Source: Chloroflexota bacterium (GTDB lineage Bacteria > Chloroflexota > Chloroflexia > QHBQ01). Taken from it: a stretch of DNA of 59,826 nucleotides. The stretch's first letter is position 1, and every line of letters starts with the position of its first letter. The DNA is taken from NCBI GenBank assembly GCA_025355955.1, contig JANXYP010000006.1, forward strand, positions 1 through 59,826, in the 5' to 3' direction. Positions 42,274 through 52,500 of the stretch are shown here, one piece after another. The translations under genes were made by a program, and so were the position numbers. The notes under the pieces are model-generated. The model searched no databases and was not told the origin of the DNA. It worked only from the letters and a program-made list of their open reading frames with translations.

Positions 42274-42430
42274 TAATATTACAGCCTCACTTGCTGGGCA
42301 GCATAGCGTAGTTACGATTGGCTTTGACACAGGGCGGCAGGGCGTATGCGATTCGCCCCTACACCAGTCTGGCGCATTAACACCAACTGAGGCTGTAATA
42401 TTAACTCAAAACTCAAAACTCAAAACTCAT
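42274..42430. repeat. Family C miniature element (copy 4) followed by CTCAAAA heptamers
   Basis: Element 42274-42404 with ends TAATATTACAGCCTCACTTG and CAACTGAGGCTGTAATATTA and core GGGCGTATGCGATTCGCCCC. It continues directly into nearly four CTCAAAA units (42404-42430). Together with the terminator and promoter above it explains the gap 42110-42456. Confidence 0.8.
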
Positions 42431-42456
42431 CACTACATAGCAAGGGGGCAATCAGC

Positions 42457-43272
42457 TTGGAGCAAGATAGCAACATGGCGAAATGGGCTCTGATCCTGGG
42501 CGCGTCGAGCGGCTTTGGTGCGGCCACCGCCCGCGAACTGGCTAAAAACGGCTTCAACATCTGCGGCGTTCACCTTGACCGCCCCAGCACGATGCCCGAT
42601 GTGGAGAAAGTCAAGGCCGACATCGAGGCGACTGGCCGCGAGGCGCTCTACTTCAACGTCAACGCCGCCAATGCCGAGAAGCGGGCGCAGGTGCTTGATG
42701 AGCTTGTCTCCCGCCTGGCGGTAAAGGGCGACTCGCGCAACGGCAGCGTCGCGGTGATGATGCACTCGCTGGCCTTCGGCTCGCTCAAGCCGTTCATCAC
42801 CGACAATCCCGACGAGGCCATCACCCAGCAGAACATGGACATGACCCTCGACGTTATGGCTCATAGCCTGGTCTACTGGACACAGGATCTCATTCGTCGC
42901 AATCTGATGATTAAGGGCGGCCACATCTTTGCGATGACCAGCATGGGAGCGCGGCGGGTATTTGGCACCTATGGCGCGGTCAGCGCGGCGAAGGCAGCGC
43001 TGGAGTCGCATATGCGCCAGCTTGCCCTGGAACTCGGGCCGCATGGTATCAGCGTCAACTGCATCGAGGCGGGCGTGACCGACACCCCCGCCCTACGCAA
43101 GATTCCCGGCAACGAGCGGATGGCAAATCGCGCCCTGGAGATGAACCCTGGCGGCAGGCTGACCTTGCCGGAGGACATTGCCCGCACCATTGCCGCGCTC
43201 AGTCACCCCGACCTGGCCTGGATCACCGGCGATGTTATCCGCGTGGACGGTGGCGAGGCGATTGCCAGCTAG
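42457..43272 (+). CDS. Enoyl-ACP reductase-like short-chain dehydrogenase (FabL/FabI type)
   Basis: A 271-residue SDR. Cofactor loop ILGASSGFGAATARELAKNG is at the N-terminus. The active-site Tyr and Lys are spaced Y-x6-K (GTYGAVSAAKAALE), as in FabI/FabL enoyl-ACP reductases rather than Y-x3-K of classical SDRs. The C-terminus has GGRLTLPEDIARTIAALSHP and GDVIRVDGGEAIAS. It probably reduces enoyl-ACP in fatty-acid synthesis, using NAD(P)H. The TTG at 42457 has AAGGGGG 8 nt upstream; an ATG at 42475 is an alternative. The next gene follows after 9 bp. Confidence 0.82.
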   Translation: MEQDSNMAKWALILGASSGFGAATARELAKNGFNICGVHLDRPSTMPDVEKVKADIEATGREALYFNVNAANAEKRAQVLDELVSRLAVKGDSRNGSVAVMMHSLAFGSLKPFITDNPDEAITQQNMDMTLDVMAHSLVYWTQDLIRRNLMIKGGHIFAMTSMGARRVFGTYGAVSAAKAALESHMRQLALELGPHGISVNCIEAGVTDTPALRKIPGNERMANRALEMNPGGRLTLPEDIARTIAALSHPDLAWITGDVIRVDGGEAIAS

Positions 43273-43281
43273 CCGCGCTGC

Positions 43282-44181
43282 ATGAACAACCCCGTCACCC
43301 GCGTGCTGCTGCTCAGTAGCTTCGGTGCGTATGCCTTCATCTACGTCCCTGGCGTGATCTTGCTGGCCCTCGACATCAAGTACCCCAACAGCGAATGGGT
43401 GAGCAGCCTGCTGCTCATCCTCGCTGGACTCAGCGCCGCGCTGTGGGTAGTGGTCAATCGTGGGCTGGGGCGCGGCCTCGGCTTCGCAGGCGCGGTGCTG
43501 TTGCTTTCCTTCAGCGTCGAGTACCTGGGGGTTAGCACTGGGTTTATCTTCGGGCCATATCAGTACACCACTGTCCTCGCCCCATTGTTGTTCACCGTTC
43601 CCCTCGCCATCCCCTTTGCCTGGCTCACCGTCGTCCTCGCCTCCTGGTACGTTGCCAATGCGTTCACCCCTCCCCAGCCCTCCCCTAAGATCGGGGAGGG
43701 GGTAAATATCACCCTTCCCCAGCCCTCTCCTATGATAGGGGAGGGAGGATTGCCCGCACCAGCACTCAAAACTCAAAACTCAAAACTCAAAACTCTCGCG
43801 CTGGCGGGGTTGTTGACTGTGCTGCTGGATCTGCTAATCGAGCCAGTCGCCGTCTACGTTAGCGGCTACTGGCTCTGGCAACGTGGAGGGATATATTATG
43901 GCATCCCTGCACAGAACTTCATTGCCTGGGCAGTGGTTGGGGGGCTGATGGCGCTGCTGGCCGCCCGCTTCATCGGCAACCCTACGTCGCGCTCCGCTTA
44001 TGCTTTCCTGCCACCAATGTTGTATATCATGAACGCGCTGCTTTTCGGCGTGGTTGCCCTGGCGCACGGCTACGTTGTCACCGGCCTGCTGGCCGCGCTT
44101 GCCCTCACGCTGGGTGGGTGGGCGTTGTACTCCACCTTGCCGCACGCCCCCTCCCAGCCTCCCCCGGTGGGGGAGGAGTAA
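43282..44181 (+). CDS. cruF: Carotenoid hydratase CruF-like membrane protein (DUF422)
   Basis: A 299-residue protein with about seven membrane helices. CruF/DUF422 hallmarks are SVEYLGVSTGFIFGPYQYTT, APLLFTVPLAIPFAWLTVVL, LDLLIEPVAVYVSGYW and YYGIPAQNFIAWAVVGG. The family hydrates the psi-end of acyclic or gamma-carotenoids (1',2'-hydration). Residues about 128-173, in a loop between helices, are repeat-derived: two TPPQPSPKIGEG-like units and ALKTQNSKLKTL. The last residues (APSQPPPVGEE) are also a translated palindromic repeat. It is probably cotranscribed with the reductase upstream; no other carotenoid gene is in the window. Confidence 0.82.
   Translation: MNNPVTRVLLLSSFGAYAFIYVPGVILLALDIKYPNSEWVSSLLLILAGLSAALWVVVNRGLGRGLGFAGAVLLLSFSVEYLGVSTGFIFGPYQYTTVLAPLLFTVPLAIPFAWLTVVLASWYVANAFTPPQPSPKIGEGVNITLPQPSPMIGEGGLPAPALKTQNSKLKTLALAGLLTVLLDLLIEPVAVYVSGYWLWQRGGIYYGIPAQNFIAWAVVGGLMALLAARFIGNPTSRSAYAFLPPMLYIMNALLFGVVALAHGYVVTGLLAALALTLGGWALYSTLPHAPSQPPPVGEE
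43672..43795. repeat. Repeat block inserted in frame in cruF
   Basis: Two CCTCCCC/GGGGAGG palindromes (43672-43701 and 43712-43747) followed by CTCAAAA heptamers (43763-43795). All are translated in the cruF frame. A further palindrome of the same type (44148-44180) supplies the final codons. Confidence 0.85.
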
Positions 44182-44370
44182 AGCAACCGCTGTCCGATAA
44201 GCATAGTAGCATTGCGCGCATGTGGCTGCGTCCCAACCCCCTGAAACTCGTCAGCGTGCTGTCAAATCCAAACGATACTACTGTTCACGTTATTATGGCG
44301 TAGCTCACGGCGTGCCGACTAACCCCCAACCATCCCACTTTTCACGTTATATGAGGTAGCTCATGCCACA

Positions 44371-46116
44371 CTAAAAACTATTTGGCTCACTGATGCGGTA
44401 GGCTTCCACCTTGCCAGTGCGCCCGCGAATGTTGATGCTGCCCAGCGTCTCAGCCTTGAACCGCTGGCTCACCAGTGCATAGGTTTGTTCGCCGATCACG
44501 ATGCTGCCACCAGCGGCGCTCTCCTCCATGCGGCGGGCCAGGTTCACTGCATCACCAATCGCGGTGTAGTTGCGTAGGGCGGCGGTGCCGATGTTGCCGA
44601 CCACCGCCTCGCCAGTGTTGATGCCGATGCCGAACTCCAGCTTGACCGTGCGCTCCTGGTTGAACACGGCCATTTTGCGCTGTATCAATAGCGCCGCCAT
44701 CACCGCACGGATAGCATGGTCGGGCTGCGCCGCTGGCGCGTTGAACAGGGCCATCACCGCGTCGCCCATGAACTTATCAATGGTGCCGCCACAGGCGTTG
44801 ACTGCCTCGGCAGCGATGCCCAGGTAGGTGTTCAGCGCCTCCAGCAACTGCTCCGGTTCGCTGCTCTCCGCATAGCTGGTGAAGCCGCGCAGATCGGCGA
44901 ACATCACAGTGACTATTTGCCGCTGTCCACCCAGGCTCGCCATACCCGGATCGGTGAGCAGATGCTTTGCCACTGCTGCTGGCACGTAGCTGTTGAACAG
45001 CCGATTGATCTCGCGATATAGGAGGCTGGTGCGACTGCGCTCTGCCGATAGCGCGTCCTGGCTACGCTTAAGCCGCAGCAACGCCCGCACCCGCGCCAGC
45101 AATTCGGGGTAGTTGATCGGCTTGGTTAGGTAATCGTCGGCCCCCTCCTCCAGACTGCGAATCTTGTTGCCCATATCCGCCCTGGCCGTGACGATGATGA
45201 TGGGGATAAATGGCAGCAGCGGGTTCTGGCGGATACGTGCGGCAACCACATGACCGTCTATGTTGGGCATCATCAGGTCGAGTAGCAGCAGGTCAGGCGG
45301 AGTGCGCTCAATCGTCGAGAGCGCAACTGCGCCATTGTTGGCGGTGACAATCTCATAGCCCTCGCGTTGCAACATAAGGGACAGTAGTTCCAGATTGTCC
45401 TCGTTGTCGTCGACGATCATGATGCGTTCGCGGGTGGGGGCAGTTGGCTCCAGCGGGGTGTTCTCGACCATCTGCCCTTTAGTAAGATGGCGCAGCTCCT
45501 CGGCAATCTGGGTGTAGAGGTTGGCGTTCCTGGTAGCTATCCCAATCTGGTTGGCGAGCATGGTAAGCATTCGCAATTCGGGTTCGCCATAGAGCTGTTC
45601 GCCTATAGCCATCACGCTCATCACACCCACGATCTGATCGGCATAGAGCGGTACGCAGACCAGCGAATGGCCGCCCAGCTCACGCAGCCTCACATCGTTG
45701 GGATCGCTGATCAGCAGCGGTTGACCATTGTCGGCCACGAAATTCGCCAGGCTACTGCGTAGCGCGAACACGCCGATCGCTTTCTCGCCCCCTAGCAGCG
45801 GGCGCTTGCGCTCGACCGCCAGCCGCAGCCGCCCATCGCGGGGCTGGTAGAGGTGGATCCATGCGTATGCGACCGTATCCAGCACCTCAAGCACGCTGTC
45901 GAGCGTGCCGCGCATCATCTCATCCACATCCAGCGACTGGCTGAGAGCTACCGCGATCAGGTTGATCGCGGTCAGCTCATGATTGCGCTGCGCCAGATCG
46001 GATTCCAGTTGTCGCTTTTCGTTGCTCGACCGCTCGGGTTCCGCTTCCCCCCCGTTGGCTCCGCTCTGTTTGTTTGTGTCCTCCACCCTGCTCAACCCCG
46101 CTTCCTTACCTGGCAT
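44371..46116 (-). CDS. GAF - receiver - class III adenylate cyclase
   Basis: A 581-residue soluble signalling protein. Order: polar, coiled-coil N-terminus (SNEKRQLESDLAQRNHELTA); GAF domain (about 60-220); receiver domain (about 232-350: MIVDDNEDNLELL, phospho-acceptor Asp in DLLLLDLMMPNIDGH, Lys in YLTKPINYPE); and class III cyclase (about 395-575). Metal Asp residues are in VTVMFADLRGFTSYAE and DKFMGDAVMALFNAP. The base-selecting Lys (DKFMGD) and Asp (YTAIGDAVNLA) favour ATP, hence cAMP. The ATG at 46116 avoids a long unsupported extension. An extended -10 (TGGTATAAT, 46202-46210) lies upstream. Confidence 0.87.
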   Translation of the reverse strand: MPGKEAGLSRVEDTNKQSGANGGEAEPERSSNEKRQLESDLAQRNHELTAINLIAVALSQSLDVDEMMRGTLDSVLEVLDTVAYAWIHLYQPRDGRLRLAVERKRPLLGGEKAIGVFALRSSLANFVADNGQPLLISDPNDVRLRELGGHSLVCVPLYADQIVGVMSVMAIGEQLYGEPELRMLTMLANQIGIATRNANLYTQIAEELRHLTKGQMVENTPLEPTAPTRERIMIVDDNEDNLELLSLMLQREGYEIVTANNGAVALSTIERTPPDLLLLDLMMPNIDGHVVAARIRQNPLLPFIPIIIVTARADMGNKIRSLEEGADDYLTKPINYPELLARVRALLRLKRSQDALSAERSRTSLLYREINRLFNSYVPAAVAKHLLTDPGMASLGGQRQIVTVMFADLRGFTSYAESSEPEQLLEALNTYLGIAAEAVNACGGTIDKFMGDAVMALFNAPAAQPDHAIRAVMAALLIQRKMAVFNQERTVKLEFGIGINTGEAVVGNIGTAALRNYTAIGDAVNLARRMEESAAGGSIVIGEQTYALVSQRFKAETLGSINIRGRTGKVEAYRISEPNSF

Positions 46117-46388
46117 CTTGTCCCATCCCCTCAGCCCCAGGTCATCATCGCGCCACCTGGTCAGCCAACCTTCTCCCGGTGCAAATCGGGAAACTATCCA
46201 GATTATACCACAAGCGGAGTTGGTGTGGTGGTACGATTCACCGATGTAAACACCAACCATGCCGAAAGCAACCGGCCTCTGCAATCGCAAAACCATGAAT
46301 GCACCTAACATATGGCAGCGGCGCGGCAAATGGTGTATACTATGCTATAAACGAACGGTTGTTTCATCCCTGAAAGGTAACTTCTACT

Positions 46389-47615
46389 ATGCCAAACTCA
46401 AAGAGCAATATTCGCGCAGTGGTCAGTGCCGGCCTGGCGGCAGGCGCAACCCTGGGCGCAGTCGCCACTACCGTCGCCCGCCAGCGGGCCGGTGAGCGCA
46501 CTGCTGGCAATCCATCGCTGATCAACTGGCGGCGGGCGCAGTCGATCGCCACCGCGCTCAACCGCAACGACTCTTTCGCCAATGCCCCCCGCGAGCAGTT
46601 CAACCAGTATTACGCCGCGATGGTACGGCAGGCCGCGCCGCTAGTGGCCGCCGCGATTGGCAGCGAAATGCCCGATCGCGTGCTGCACGTCGCAGCGGTT
46701 AGCCGCGCCCAGTGGGTGGCCGCCAACATCAGCAGCTTCCGCAATCTGTTCGCCCCCATCGAGCGCTTCCACGCCGAAGGTCAGGAGCAAGACGGTCAGA
46801 GCGGCGCGATTGGCAGCTTGCTGTTCGGTGGCATCAACCAGGCGCTCCTCAGCGCGGAAGTGGGTGCGCTGCTCGGCTACCTGGCCCGCCACGTCCTCGG
46901 CCAGTACGACCTCAGCCTGCTGGCCCCAGAGATGCGTAGCGGCAAGCTCTATTTCGTGGAGACGAACATCAGCGCGCTGCAGACCCAGCTTGGCCTCGAC
47001 CCCGACGACTTCCGCCTCTGGATTACCCTACACGAAGTCACCCACGCTTACCAGTTCCAAGCGCACACCTGGCTGCGTCCCTATTTCGACCAGTTGCTCA
47101 ACGAATACTTCGATACCCTGCGCGAGGATATGGGAGCGCTGCGCGAGGGCGCAATCGGACTGCGTACCTTCTTCGACCGCGCCCGCAATGATCGGCGCAA
47201 GGGTCAAGGTTGGATCGAGATGGTGATGACCCCGCAGCAGCGCGACATATTCCAGCGCATCCAGGCGTTGATGACCATTGTCGAGGGCAGCGGCAACTAC
47301 GTGATGAACAGCGTGGGCAAGGAGTTGCTGCCCAGCTACGACTATATCCACGACCGGGTGGAAAATCGCCAGGGCAACCGCAAGCCGATCGAAAAGCTGA
47401 TCATGCGACTCACCGGCCTGGACATCAAGATGGAGCAGTACGCCCAGGGCGAAGTGTTCCTCAAGGCGGTAGCCGAGGCAAAGGGGCAAGCGTTCACCAA
47501 CCTGGTCTGGCGCGGCCCCGACTTTATGCCCACCGTCGAAGAGATCAAGAATCCCGCTGCTTGGATCGCCCGCGTCTCTTTAATTGCAGATTGCAGATTG
47601 CAGATTATAGATTAG
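46389..47615 (+). CDS. DUF2342 zincin-like metallopeptidase (F420-associated protein)
   Basis: A 408-residue protein of the DUF2342 / 'coenzyme F420 biosynthesis-associated' family. The zincin motif is HEVTH in LWITLHEVTHAYQFQAHTWL (about residue 216). The conserved AQWVAANISSFRNLFAPIER and SYDYIHDRVENRQG regions are present. Peptidase activity of the family is presumed. It has a hydrophobic, Ala/Gly-rich N-terminus (about 8-30) that may be a membrane anchor. The last dozen codons (IADCRLQIID) are a GCAGATT heptamer repeat, so the natural C-terminus has been replaced or extended. AAAGGT lies before the ATG. Confidence 0.82.
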   Translation: MPNSKSNIRAVVSAGLAAGATLGAVATTVARQRAGERTAGNPSLINWRRAQSIATALNRNDSFANAPREQFNQYYAAMVRQAAPLVAAAIGSEMPDRVLHVAAVSRAQWVAANISSFRNLFAPIERFHAEGQEQDGQSGAIGSLLFGGINQALLSAEVGALLGYLARHVLGQYDLSLLAPEMRSGKLYFVETNISALQTQLGLDPDDFRLWITLHEVTHAYQFQAHTWLRPYFDQLLNEYFDTLREDMGALREGAIGLRTFFDRARNDRRKGQGWIEMVMTPQQRDIFQRIQALMTIVEGSGNYVMNSVGKELLPSYDYIHDRVENRQGNRKPIEKLIMRLTGLDIKMEQYAQGEVFLKAVAEAKGQAFTNLVWRGPDFMPTVEEIKNPAAWIARVSLIADCRLQIID

Positions 47616-47684
47616 GCAGTATTGGCCCAGTCGTGCATCTGCTTTGGCAATCGGCAATCTAAAATCTGAAATCTGAAATCAAAC
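47581..47684. repeat. Heptamer repeats across the DUF2342 end and nurA leader
   Basis: GCAGATT repeated three times plus ATAGATT (47584-47613) form the DUF2342 tail and stop. A second tract of AATCTGA/AATCTAA heptamers (about 47650-47679) ends 7 nt before the nurA ATG, leaving no room for a separate Shine-Dalgarno. Confidence 0.8.
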
Positions 47685-47685
47685 T

Positions 47686-48903
47686 ATGCCCTACGAATCC
47701 AGCGAGGTACTTAGCCAGATAAGGGAGCGGGCGCAAGATGCCCGTTTCCTGCTCGATCAGCAGCGCGGCGCGTTGGAGTTGGCTGCCGAGCTATATCAGC
47801 GTGCCTGCGAACGGCTGGCTGACTGGCGCGAGATCGTGCAGAGCAAAGAGAACAACAAGTACCGCCTCTACGCCAACCCACTTATGGGCAGCCGCGAGGT
47901 GGCGCTGGATTATCCTTGTGTTCCTGCGCTACCCGCCGAGGGTTATTGTGTGGTGGCGACCGACTCCTCGTTCATCGAGCCAGACAAGCATCGCGGCGCG
48001 TTCTGCCACCTGATCAACGTGGGGCGGGTGATGATTAAATACGGTGACCACCAGGAGGCGACTCTGGAGGCGCGACCCTCTCACCACCCTGACTACCTCA
48101 ACAGCATAGAGGAGCGTTACGTTGGCTTCGGTCGCGCCTTGCAGGCGGAGTGTACCGCCAAGGAGATGGAACACCTGCTCGATCTAGCAGTGACGCACCG
48201 TGCCGACATCGCCTTCTTCGACGGCCCACTCAACCAGACGGTGTTGCTGCTGGAAAACGCCCCCGTGATCAGCAAGCATATCAAGGAGAACCTGACCATA
48301 TACTACGATTACCTGCGGGCATTCGAGACGGTGCTGGGTGGCAGCGGTATCCCGGTGGTGGGCTACAACAGCCGCACCAACTCCGACCTGGTGATGCGTT
48401 CGCTACGCAAGGCGGTGGAATCGAAAGCCAGCTTTTTCAACGCAGCAGTCAAAAACGACCCTCGCGTGCCGATGTTCAGCTATCTCGATGACGGCGACCT
48501 GTTTAGCTACGCCCTCGAACCGGGAACGCGCTCGATTACCTTTCAGCCCTGGGAGGCAAAGAAGGATAGCGATAAGGATACCGCTAGCGGGGAGATCAGC
48601 AGCGGGCTGCATGAATACGAGGTGGATATTCGCGTCTTCTACCTCAACGTGGCGGGCAGCGCCGAGCGGGTGGATGTGCCAGCCTGGTGCCTGCCGCAAC
48701 TAGACCGCATCCACCAATTGTTGCTCAGTCAATGCACCCTGGGCGATGACTTCCCCGCCGCCCTCAGCCTGGCCGACAAGCAGGCGGTGTTGACGCGGGG
48801 CGAGGATCGCGAAACTTATTATACCCTTCTGGAGATGGAGGATCTGCTGCGCCCAGTCTCCTACAAGGCCCGCAGCAAGCGCGAGGCGGGGAGGAACATA
48901 TGA
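47686..48903 (+). CDS. nurA: NurA-domain 5'-3' nuclease
   Basis: A 405-residue protein with the NurA fold. The metal-binding Asp is in CVVATDSSFIEPDKHRGAFC (about residue 91) and a second in ADIAFFDGPLNQTVLL (about 179). The helical lead-in (RERAQDARFLLDQQRGALEL) is typical. NurA partners the HerA translocase in end resection in archaea, and in some bacteria the pair acts in repair or phage defence. A HerA homologue is encoded 4.2 kb downstream in the same orientation. The start codon directly follows a heptamer repeat. Its stop overlaps the next gene by four bases. Confidence 0.87.
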   Translation: MPYESSEVLSQIRERAQDARFLLDQQRGALELAAELYQRACERLADWREIVQSKENNKYRLYANPLMGSREVALDYPCVPALPAEGYCVVATDSSFIEPDKHRGAFCHLINVGRVMIKYGDHQEATLEARPSHHPDYLNSIEERYVGFGRALQAECTAKEMEHLLDLAVTHRADIAFFDGPLNQTVLLLENAPVISKHIKENLTIYYDYLRAFETVLGGSGIPVVGYNSRTNSDLVMRSLRKAVESKASFFNAAVKNDPRVPMFSYLDDGDLFSYALEPGTRSITFQPWEAKKDSDKDTASGEISSGLHEYEVDIRVFYLNVAGSAERVDVPAWCLPQLDRIHQLLLSQCTLGDDFPAALSLADKQAVLTRGEDRETYYTLLEMEDLLRPVSYKARSKREAGRNI

Positions 48904-49514
48904 CCAAGCGGCAACTGGTTGGCGAGGTTGTGGTCGCCGAGTACACCACCTTCTGCGCCGAGAGCTTCAAGCTGCACCAGGCTCCGCCGCTTGGCGGGCT
49001 GGTAATCGCTGACAACGTGGTGGGACTGGTTTACTCGGCCCGCACCGAGGGGCTGGGGCCGATCATTCGCAAGGGCAAGGAGGACAACGCCGATGGCGAA
49101 GTCTACAACCTGCATCCCGAACTGGAGCGCACCCTGCGTACCCAGTTCACCGCCCTATGTGTCGGCTACTACGCGGGCAAGGATGGCTACAAGCATATCT
49201 ACCCGGAGCGCCCGCCACGGGTTCACTACCAGTGTCACCTGCTGGACGATGCCGCCCTCTGCCAGTTCACCGAACGGCCCGATTACCTACGGGCGTTGCT
49301 CAACGCCAGCGAACCGGCAGTAGATCAGGCGCTAATCCACCTGCTCTACCGTGCCTACACCATGCGCGAAGCGGCCCCCACCCGCCGCGCCCACCTGCTG
49401 GCCGCCACCACCTTCCTCAGCCGCTTGCTCAAGGGGCAGTATGACCGCCTGCTCGCCATCCTCGAAACCCTCGAAGGAATGCTGGGCGAAGACTATGCAT
49501 CGGCTGGTGAGTAG
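48900..49514 (+). CDS. NurA-linked protein, possible HAS-barrel subunit
   Basis: A 204-residue protein with ATGA overlap to nurA. The first ~60 residues (QLVGEVVVAEYTTFCAESF, GGLVIADNVVGLVYSARTEG) look like a small beta-barrel similar in pattern to the HAS-barrel that opens HerA (compare IIGQVTAADSERGVTVHLD downstream). The remainder is mostly helical (YLRALLNASEPAVDQALIHL, TTFLSRLLKGQYDRLLAILE). A role as a third subunit of the NurA-HerA machine is inferred from position and this resemblance. No catalytic motif is seen. Confidence 0.6.
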   Translation: MTKRQLVGEVVVAEYTTFCAESFKLHQAPPLGGLVIADNVVGLVYSARTEGLGPIIRKGKEDNADGEVYNLHPELERTLRTQFTALCVGYYAGKDGYKHIYPERPPRVHYQCHLLDDAALCQFTERPDYLRALLNASEPAVDQALIHLLYRAYTMREAAPTRRAHLLAATTFLSRLLKGQYDRLLAILETLEGMLGEDYASAGE

Positions 49515-49556
49515 TAAAAGATAAATTGGCTCAACCCTTCGGTGGAGATAGATATA

Positions 49557-52500
49557 ATGGCTGAACTAGACGCAGCACTGTTCGAGTTTGCTCCCAGCGC
49601 GATGCTGTACTTTGACGCTGACCTGTGCCTGCAACGTATTAATCGCCAGGCCCAACTCTGGTGGCAGCTTTCCCCCGCTGCGGGGCTGAACCAGCCGCTG
49701 AGTTCACTTGCACTTACCGGCATAGACGAGCAGCGGCTGCGGGAGGCGATCAGCGGGCTGGCGGGCAACGGGCTAGCTACGCTTGAGAATGGTGAACGCT
49801 ACCTCGATATTATCTATACCCCCATCCCTGAGCAGGCAGGTGGTCACAGCGTGCTGGTATCAGCCACCGATGTTAGTGAGCAGTACGCACTTGAGCGGGA
49901 GCTAAAGCGTAGAGGCGATGAGCTGCAAGCCGTCCTGGATAATCTTGGTGAAGGCGTACTCCTGGCCGACACCCACGGCAATCAGCTCTATCTTAACGAA
50001 GCTGGGCGTACCATGCTTGGCATGGTGGCAGGGACGGAACTGCCCAACCTGGAGAGCTATAAACGGCCCAGCGTGCATGACCTCTCCGGCAACGAGATGC
50101 CGATTAATGAATACCCGATTAGCCGTGCGTTGCGCGGCGAACGCTTCACCGATGCAGAACTCTACTTCAGTGGGCAGGATGGCATTGCCCGGCGGCTCTC
50201 CTCGAGCGGCTCATCGCTCAAGGATGAAGAGGGCCGAGTGCGGTTGGGTATCTCAGTCTTCCACGATGTCAGTAAATTGCACGATCTAGAGATGCGCCTC
50301 AAAGAAAGCCGTGATGAACTTCTCGCTGTCCTCGACAATATGACCGATACTGTCTCGCTAGTGGAGGCAAACGGGCAGATCCGTTACATCAACCCTGCCG
50401 CACGCAAACTGGTGGCACTAGCTCCCGATCAGCCGCTGGGTAGCCTTTCGCCTGCGGATACGGCAACGCCAAACGATAGCGGGAACGGCTTTGCAGCAGC
50501 TCGTGAACTAACCCACAGGGCGCTAAGTGGTGAAATATTCACCGATGCCGAAATCACCATGCGCGCCGCTGACACTACCCAGCACATTTTCAGCGTCAGC
50601 GGCAGTAGCGTGCGCGACGATGCAGGCCGGGTGCGCCTGGGTATCACCGTTGGTCGTGATATGACCGCGCAGCGCAATCTGGAGCAAGAACTTAAGAACA
50701 AAAACGACGAGCTACAGGCAGTGCTGGACTATATGCCCGACTCGGTGGTTCTATTCGAGTCCGATGGTCGCATCCGCTATCGTAATCGCGCCAGCCAAAA
50801 CTTCCTCGGTCAGAGGCTGTCTGAGGATGTGAACCAGATTGAAGATTATGGCCAGCGCATCGATGTGCGCGATGGGGACGGGCAGCCACTTTCGGTCGCT
50901 GATTACCCGATCAGCCACGTGCTGGAGAGTGCCGAGGCTGCCGAAGGTGAGATGACAATCACCTTTCCCGACGGCACCTGGAAGAGCCTGCGCCAGGCCG
51001 CCGCCCGGGTGCGCGATCAGGCAGGCAATTTGCGTCTGGTCGTTTCCATCGTGCAAGATATTACCAACCAGGTGCGGCTGACAAATAGCCTGCGCGAGAG
51101 CCGCGACGAGTTGCAGGCTGTTCTCGACAACATGACTGAGGGAGTATTGCTGTTTGAAGCGAACGGACAGGTGCGGTACCGTAATGCGGCCCAACTGCGG
51201 CTGATGGGGATGACTTCGGCATCCGCGCTCGCGGTTCCTGGACAGATACTCAATATTCGCCGAGCCGACGGTAGCCCAGTAGTGCCTGGGGAGTTTCCAT
51301 TGGAACGTATTCTCAAAGGCGAGGTGTTTAGCACGGTCGAGTATCTATTCACCAGTCTGGGCGGGGAACAGATCGTAGTCGCTTGCAGCGGTTCGAGCGT
51401 GCTGCGCTCTGATGGCAGCATCGGCCTCGGCATCTTCGTAATGCATGACATCAGCAAACTTCGTGAAGCTGAACAGCAAGTCGTCACCCTGTTGCAGGAG
51501 GCGGAGCAGGAGCGTAACCGGCTCGATAGTGTTATTGAGCAGATGCCTGAAGGGGTAATTATTATTGCCGCACCGAATGACCGGCTGGTGCGGATGAACC
51601 GGGTGGCATCAGAGATTTACGGTCTTGATGCCGACCTCCTGCCACGTATCAACCCCACTAATCTTACTCATTACGAAACCTTCAGTCCCGAAGGGGAAGC
51701 GCTACCCCCCGCGGCAAGGCCGCTGCAGCGTGCAATGAGCGGTGAAGTAGTAAAGGCGGCACAGCTACGAGTGCGCCGTGCGGACCAGAAGGAGGTGGAC
51801 CTGCTGGTTAGCGCTGCTCCCATTATCGAGGGGAGTGGGGAAAATGAGCGCATCAGCGGGGCCGTCAGTGTCTTCCAGGACATCAGCGAACTCAAGGAAC
51901 TCGATCGGATAAAGGATGAGTTCATCTCGATCACCTCCCACGAGCTACGCACGCCGCTAACCAGCATTAAAGGTTATGCTGAAGTCATGAGCCGCAGGCT
52001 CCAGCGGATGGATGACAACGTAAGGACTACACTACAGAAGCCACTCAATACCATCATTGAGCGTACTGAGCGGATGACCCAGTTGGTCAATGATCTGCTC
52101 GATGTTTCCAACATCGCCACGGGCCGTCTTGAGGTAGTGGGCAGTAGCCTCGATCTATCCTCCATCATCACGAAGCTGGTAGCCGAGGCACGGCTGACCA
52201 GTCAACGCACCTTCCACCTGGCGCTGTCGAATGGGCCAGTTATAGTGCTTGGCGAAGAGCGTCTTATCGAGCAGGTGCTGACTAATCTAATCGGCAACGC
52301 GGTTAAGTACAGCCCGGCTGAAGGAATCATCACGATAAGGTTGACCAAGGAGACACGCCACGCCGAGGTAAGCGTTACCGATCAAGGTATCGGCATTGGT
52401 AATGAGCAGCAGACGCATCTTTTTGAGCGTTTCTATCGAACTAAACAGGCAAAAGACCATGCGTCAGGGCTGGGATTGGGCTTGTACATCGCTAGCTCAA

